In this document: positions 4,765 to 5,758 of the stretch, in pieces
Layout: the number at the start of each line of letters is the position of its first letter
How positions within the stretch are numbered: position 1 is the stretch's first letter
From: JBOHUC01 sp050733935
GTDB taxonomy: Bacteria; Eisenbacteria; RBG-16-71-46; DASYSL01
Length of the DNA stretch: 5,758 bases
NCBI GenBank assembly: GCA_050733935.1
Contig: JBOHUC010000065.1
Location: 1 to 5,758, forward strand
Direction: 5' to 3'
Made by a program: the position numbers and the translations under genes
The notes under the pieces: generated by a model
The model's database searches: none
Seen by the model: only the letters and a program-made list of their open reading frames with translations
Told to the model about the DNA's origin: nothing

Positions 4765-5758
4765 AAGGGGCCACACTCGCCGTGATCCTCGCTTCGTGGA
4801 TCGCGGCGGCGGAGCCGGCCGGTGTTGCCGGTCTTGCCGGTGTTGCCGGTGCGGCCGGCGTTGCCGAGGCGGCCGTGCGCGTCACCGGTGTCGTTCGCAC
4901 AGCCCTCAGGCCGCTCGGCGGCGTCCATGTCCTCGCGCCCGAGAACGGGCAGTACGCGCAGACCGACAGCCTCGGACGGTTCGAATTCTGGTCCGCGGAT
5001 TCCGGCTCCTACGAGCTTCAGCTGTTCGCCGTCGGATACGAGCCGCTCAAGGGGCGGTTCATCGTGGGTGACCAGCCGGTCGTCGACACCGGGGAGTGGC
5101 TCCTCGTTCCCCTCCGTCCGGATGGAGACGGCGTCGGACTCGTGCCCCCGGAATCGGCGATCGGAGAGCCGGGCACCACGGTGCCGCTCGTGAGCGCGAC
5201 GCTCCCGCCCGCGGCGTTCCCGTCCCCGACGTTCCTCTCGGACTCCCTGCTTGCGGATTCGCTCCTCCGCCTTCCGCCGCCGCCGCCGGTCACGCCCGCG
5301 TTCACGCTCTATCTCACCGATTCGGAGCGCACGCGCTTCCTGTCACCGGCGCCGACCGTGGATGCCGCACGCCCCGAAGCCGCCGTGCGCGAGATCGTGC
5401 TCGCGATCGTGACCGCCGATTCGATCACGAACGCGACCCTGGGCACGGGCGCGCCCGGTTACGAGTCGTGGAAGCAGTGGAGCGAGCGGCTCGCGCTCCT
5501 CGAGCGCGACTCGACGCTCGCGGACTCGGGTCCGATGCTCCGCCGCATCCAGGCGTACACGCGCACGCGCGCGGCGTTCGCGGCCGGTGCGACGTACGCG
5601 GGCTGGCTCGCGGCGCAGAAGGCGCGGACCTCGCTGGCCGACGCCCGACGCGATAGCGCGGGCGGCACCGGCGGCATCGGCGGCACCGGGGGCTCGGGCG
5701 GCGCCTCGGCGGCCCCGCCCGAGTCGCTCGAATTTCTCGCCGGGCTTTCGAGCGAGCT
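4761..5758 (+). CDS. Secreted/envelope protein with carboxypeptidase-regulatory-like domain (partial, 3' end outside window)
   Basis: This frame is open from TTG 4761 for 332 complete codons to the right edge. TTG overlaps the pyrF stop as TTGA, with GAGG 7 bases upstream. The product begins MKGATLAVILASWIAAAEP, a classic signal peptide probably cut near Ala-Ala-Ala. A Gly-Val-Ala repeat follows (residues 21-35). Residues about 39-118 resemble a carboxypeptidase-regulatory-like beta-sandwich: a VTGVV strand, PLGGVHV, a TDSLGRFEF turn, a YELQLFAVGYEPL strand pair and a final LLVPL. Then come a Pro-rich linker with five prolines near residue 175, a predicted helical segment (about residues 208-300) and a Gly-rich stretch (301-315). 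The position after pyrF suggests coupled translation, yet the product is exported. The function is unknown; such domains occur in surface, adhesion and transport-associated proteins. Gene calling that demands ATG would miss it. Confidence 0.8.
   Translation, partial: MKGATLAVILASWIAAAEPAGVAGLAGVAGAAGVAEAAVRVTGVVRTALRPLGGVHVLAPENGQYAQTDSLGRFEFWSADSGSYELQLFAVGYEPLKGRFIVGDQPVVDTGEWLLVPLRPDGDGVGLVPPESAIGEPGTTVPLVSATLPPAAFPSPTFLSDSLLADSLLRLPPPPPVTPAFTLYLTDSERTRFLSPAPTVDAARPEAAVREIVLAIVTADSITNATLGTGAPGYESWKQWSERLALLERDSTLADSGPMLRRIQAYTRTRAAFAAGATYAGWLAAQKARTSLADARRDSAGGTGGIGGTGGSGGASAAPPESLEFLAGLSSE
4821..4865 (+). repeat. Five 9-bp tandem repeats encoding Gly-(Val/Leu/Ala)-Ala
   Basis: The units are 4821-4829, 4830-4838, 4839-4847, 4848-4856 and 4857-4865, of the form GGTGTTGCC. 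Units 1 and 3 are identical and the others differ at one to three bases; a degenerate sixth unit follows (4866-4874). They lie just after the predicted signal-peptide cleavage region. Copy-number change would be in frame. Confidence 0.85.
5661..5705 (+). repeat. Five 9-bp tandem repeats encoding Gly-Gly-(Thr/Ile/Ser/Ala)
   Basis: The units are 5661-5669, 5670-5678, 5679-5687, 5688-5696 and 5697-5705, of the form GGCGGCACC. Units 1 and 3 are identical. They encode a flexible glycine-rich linker in the last gene of the window, with the same period and copy number as the repeat at its N-terminus. Confidence 0.85.

Larger units (their letters stand above)
247..5758 (+). other. Probable operon: TPR lipoprotein, pyrK, pyrD, pyrF, envelope protein
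   Basis: There are five same-strand genes with no intergenic base between them. The stop and start overlap by four bases at 2067-2070, 3011-3014, 4009-4012 and 4761-4764. No terminator-like hairpin with a T-run is seen at any junction. The promoter is not identified and would have to lie at or before the left edge region. The operon continues past the right edge. Confidence 0.8.

Noticed and set aside
3466..4776. Long minus-strand open frame opposite pyrD and pyrF
   Set aside because: It mirrors two well-supported enzymes, is Arg-rich without recognisable motifs, and is expected because GC-rich antisense frames contain few stops.
4680..4928. Collagen-like Gly-x-Thr-Gly repeats on the minus strand
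   Set aside because: They are the reverse complement of the 9-bp Gly-Val-Ala repeat of the plus-strand gene, which has a signal peptide and a coupled start.
5096..5656. Plus-strand open frame starting at ATG 5096 in another frame
   Set aside because: It overlaps the secreted-protein frame and is rich in Arg/Ala/His without motifs. The 4761 frame has the recognisable domain.

Overview
The window is strongly GC-rich, with almost every third codon position G or C, and is coded entirely on the + strand. It looks like a piece of one operon from an uncultured or little-studied high-GC Gram-negative bacterium. The lipoprotein with a Cys-Ala-Tyr-Phe-Asn-Thr-Phe-Tyr start, next to an envelope protein with a carboxypeptidase-regulatory-like domain, resembles proteins I associate with Eisenbacteria and other FCB-type lineages. 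That placement is a recollection, not a test.

Layout. Positions 1 to about 246 hold no gene I can defend; they carry imperfect direct repeats and two copies of a 10-bp palindrome. Then come five genes. The first is a TPR-repeat lipoprotein related in architecture to BamD/YfiO-type and Tol-Pal-type proteins (about 247-2070). The second is pyrK, the FAD/2Fe-2S electron-transfer subunit of dihydroorotate dehydrogenase (2067-3014). The third is pyrD, the FMN catalytic subunit of class 1B (3011-4012). The fourth is pyrF, orotidine-5'-phosphate decarboxylase (4009-4764). The fifth is a secreted protein with a carboxypeptidase-regulatory-like domain that starts at TTG 4761 and runs off the right edge.

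How the genes fit together. All four gene junctions are 4-base stop/start overlaps: ATGA, GTGA, ATGA and TTGA. This is strong evidence for a single, translationally coupled transcript. PyrK and PyrD together oxidise dihydroorotate to orotate with NAD+ as acceptor, and PyrF makes UMP from OMP. The intervening enzyme, PyrE, is not present here. The pyrimidine genes are sandwiched between two cell-envelope proteins, which is the most unusual feature of the layout.

I see no RNA gene, CRISPR array, insertion sequence, terminator or convincing promoter. I found no clear evidence of a wholly new system. The points most worth a second look are the mixed envelope/pyrimidine operon, the TTG-started last gene with two 9-base tandem repeat arrays, and the duplicated signal-peptide-like segment at the left end.
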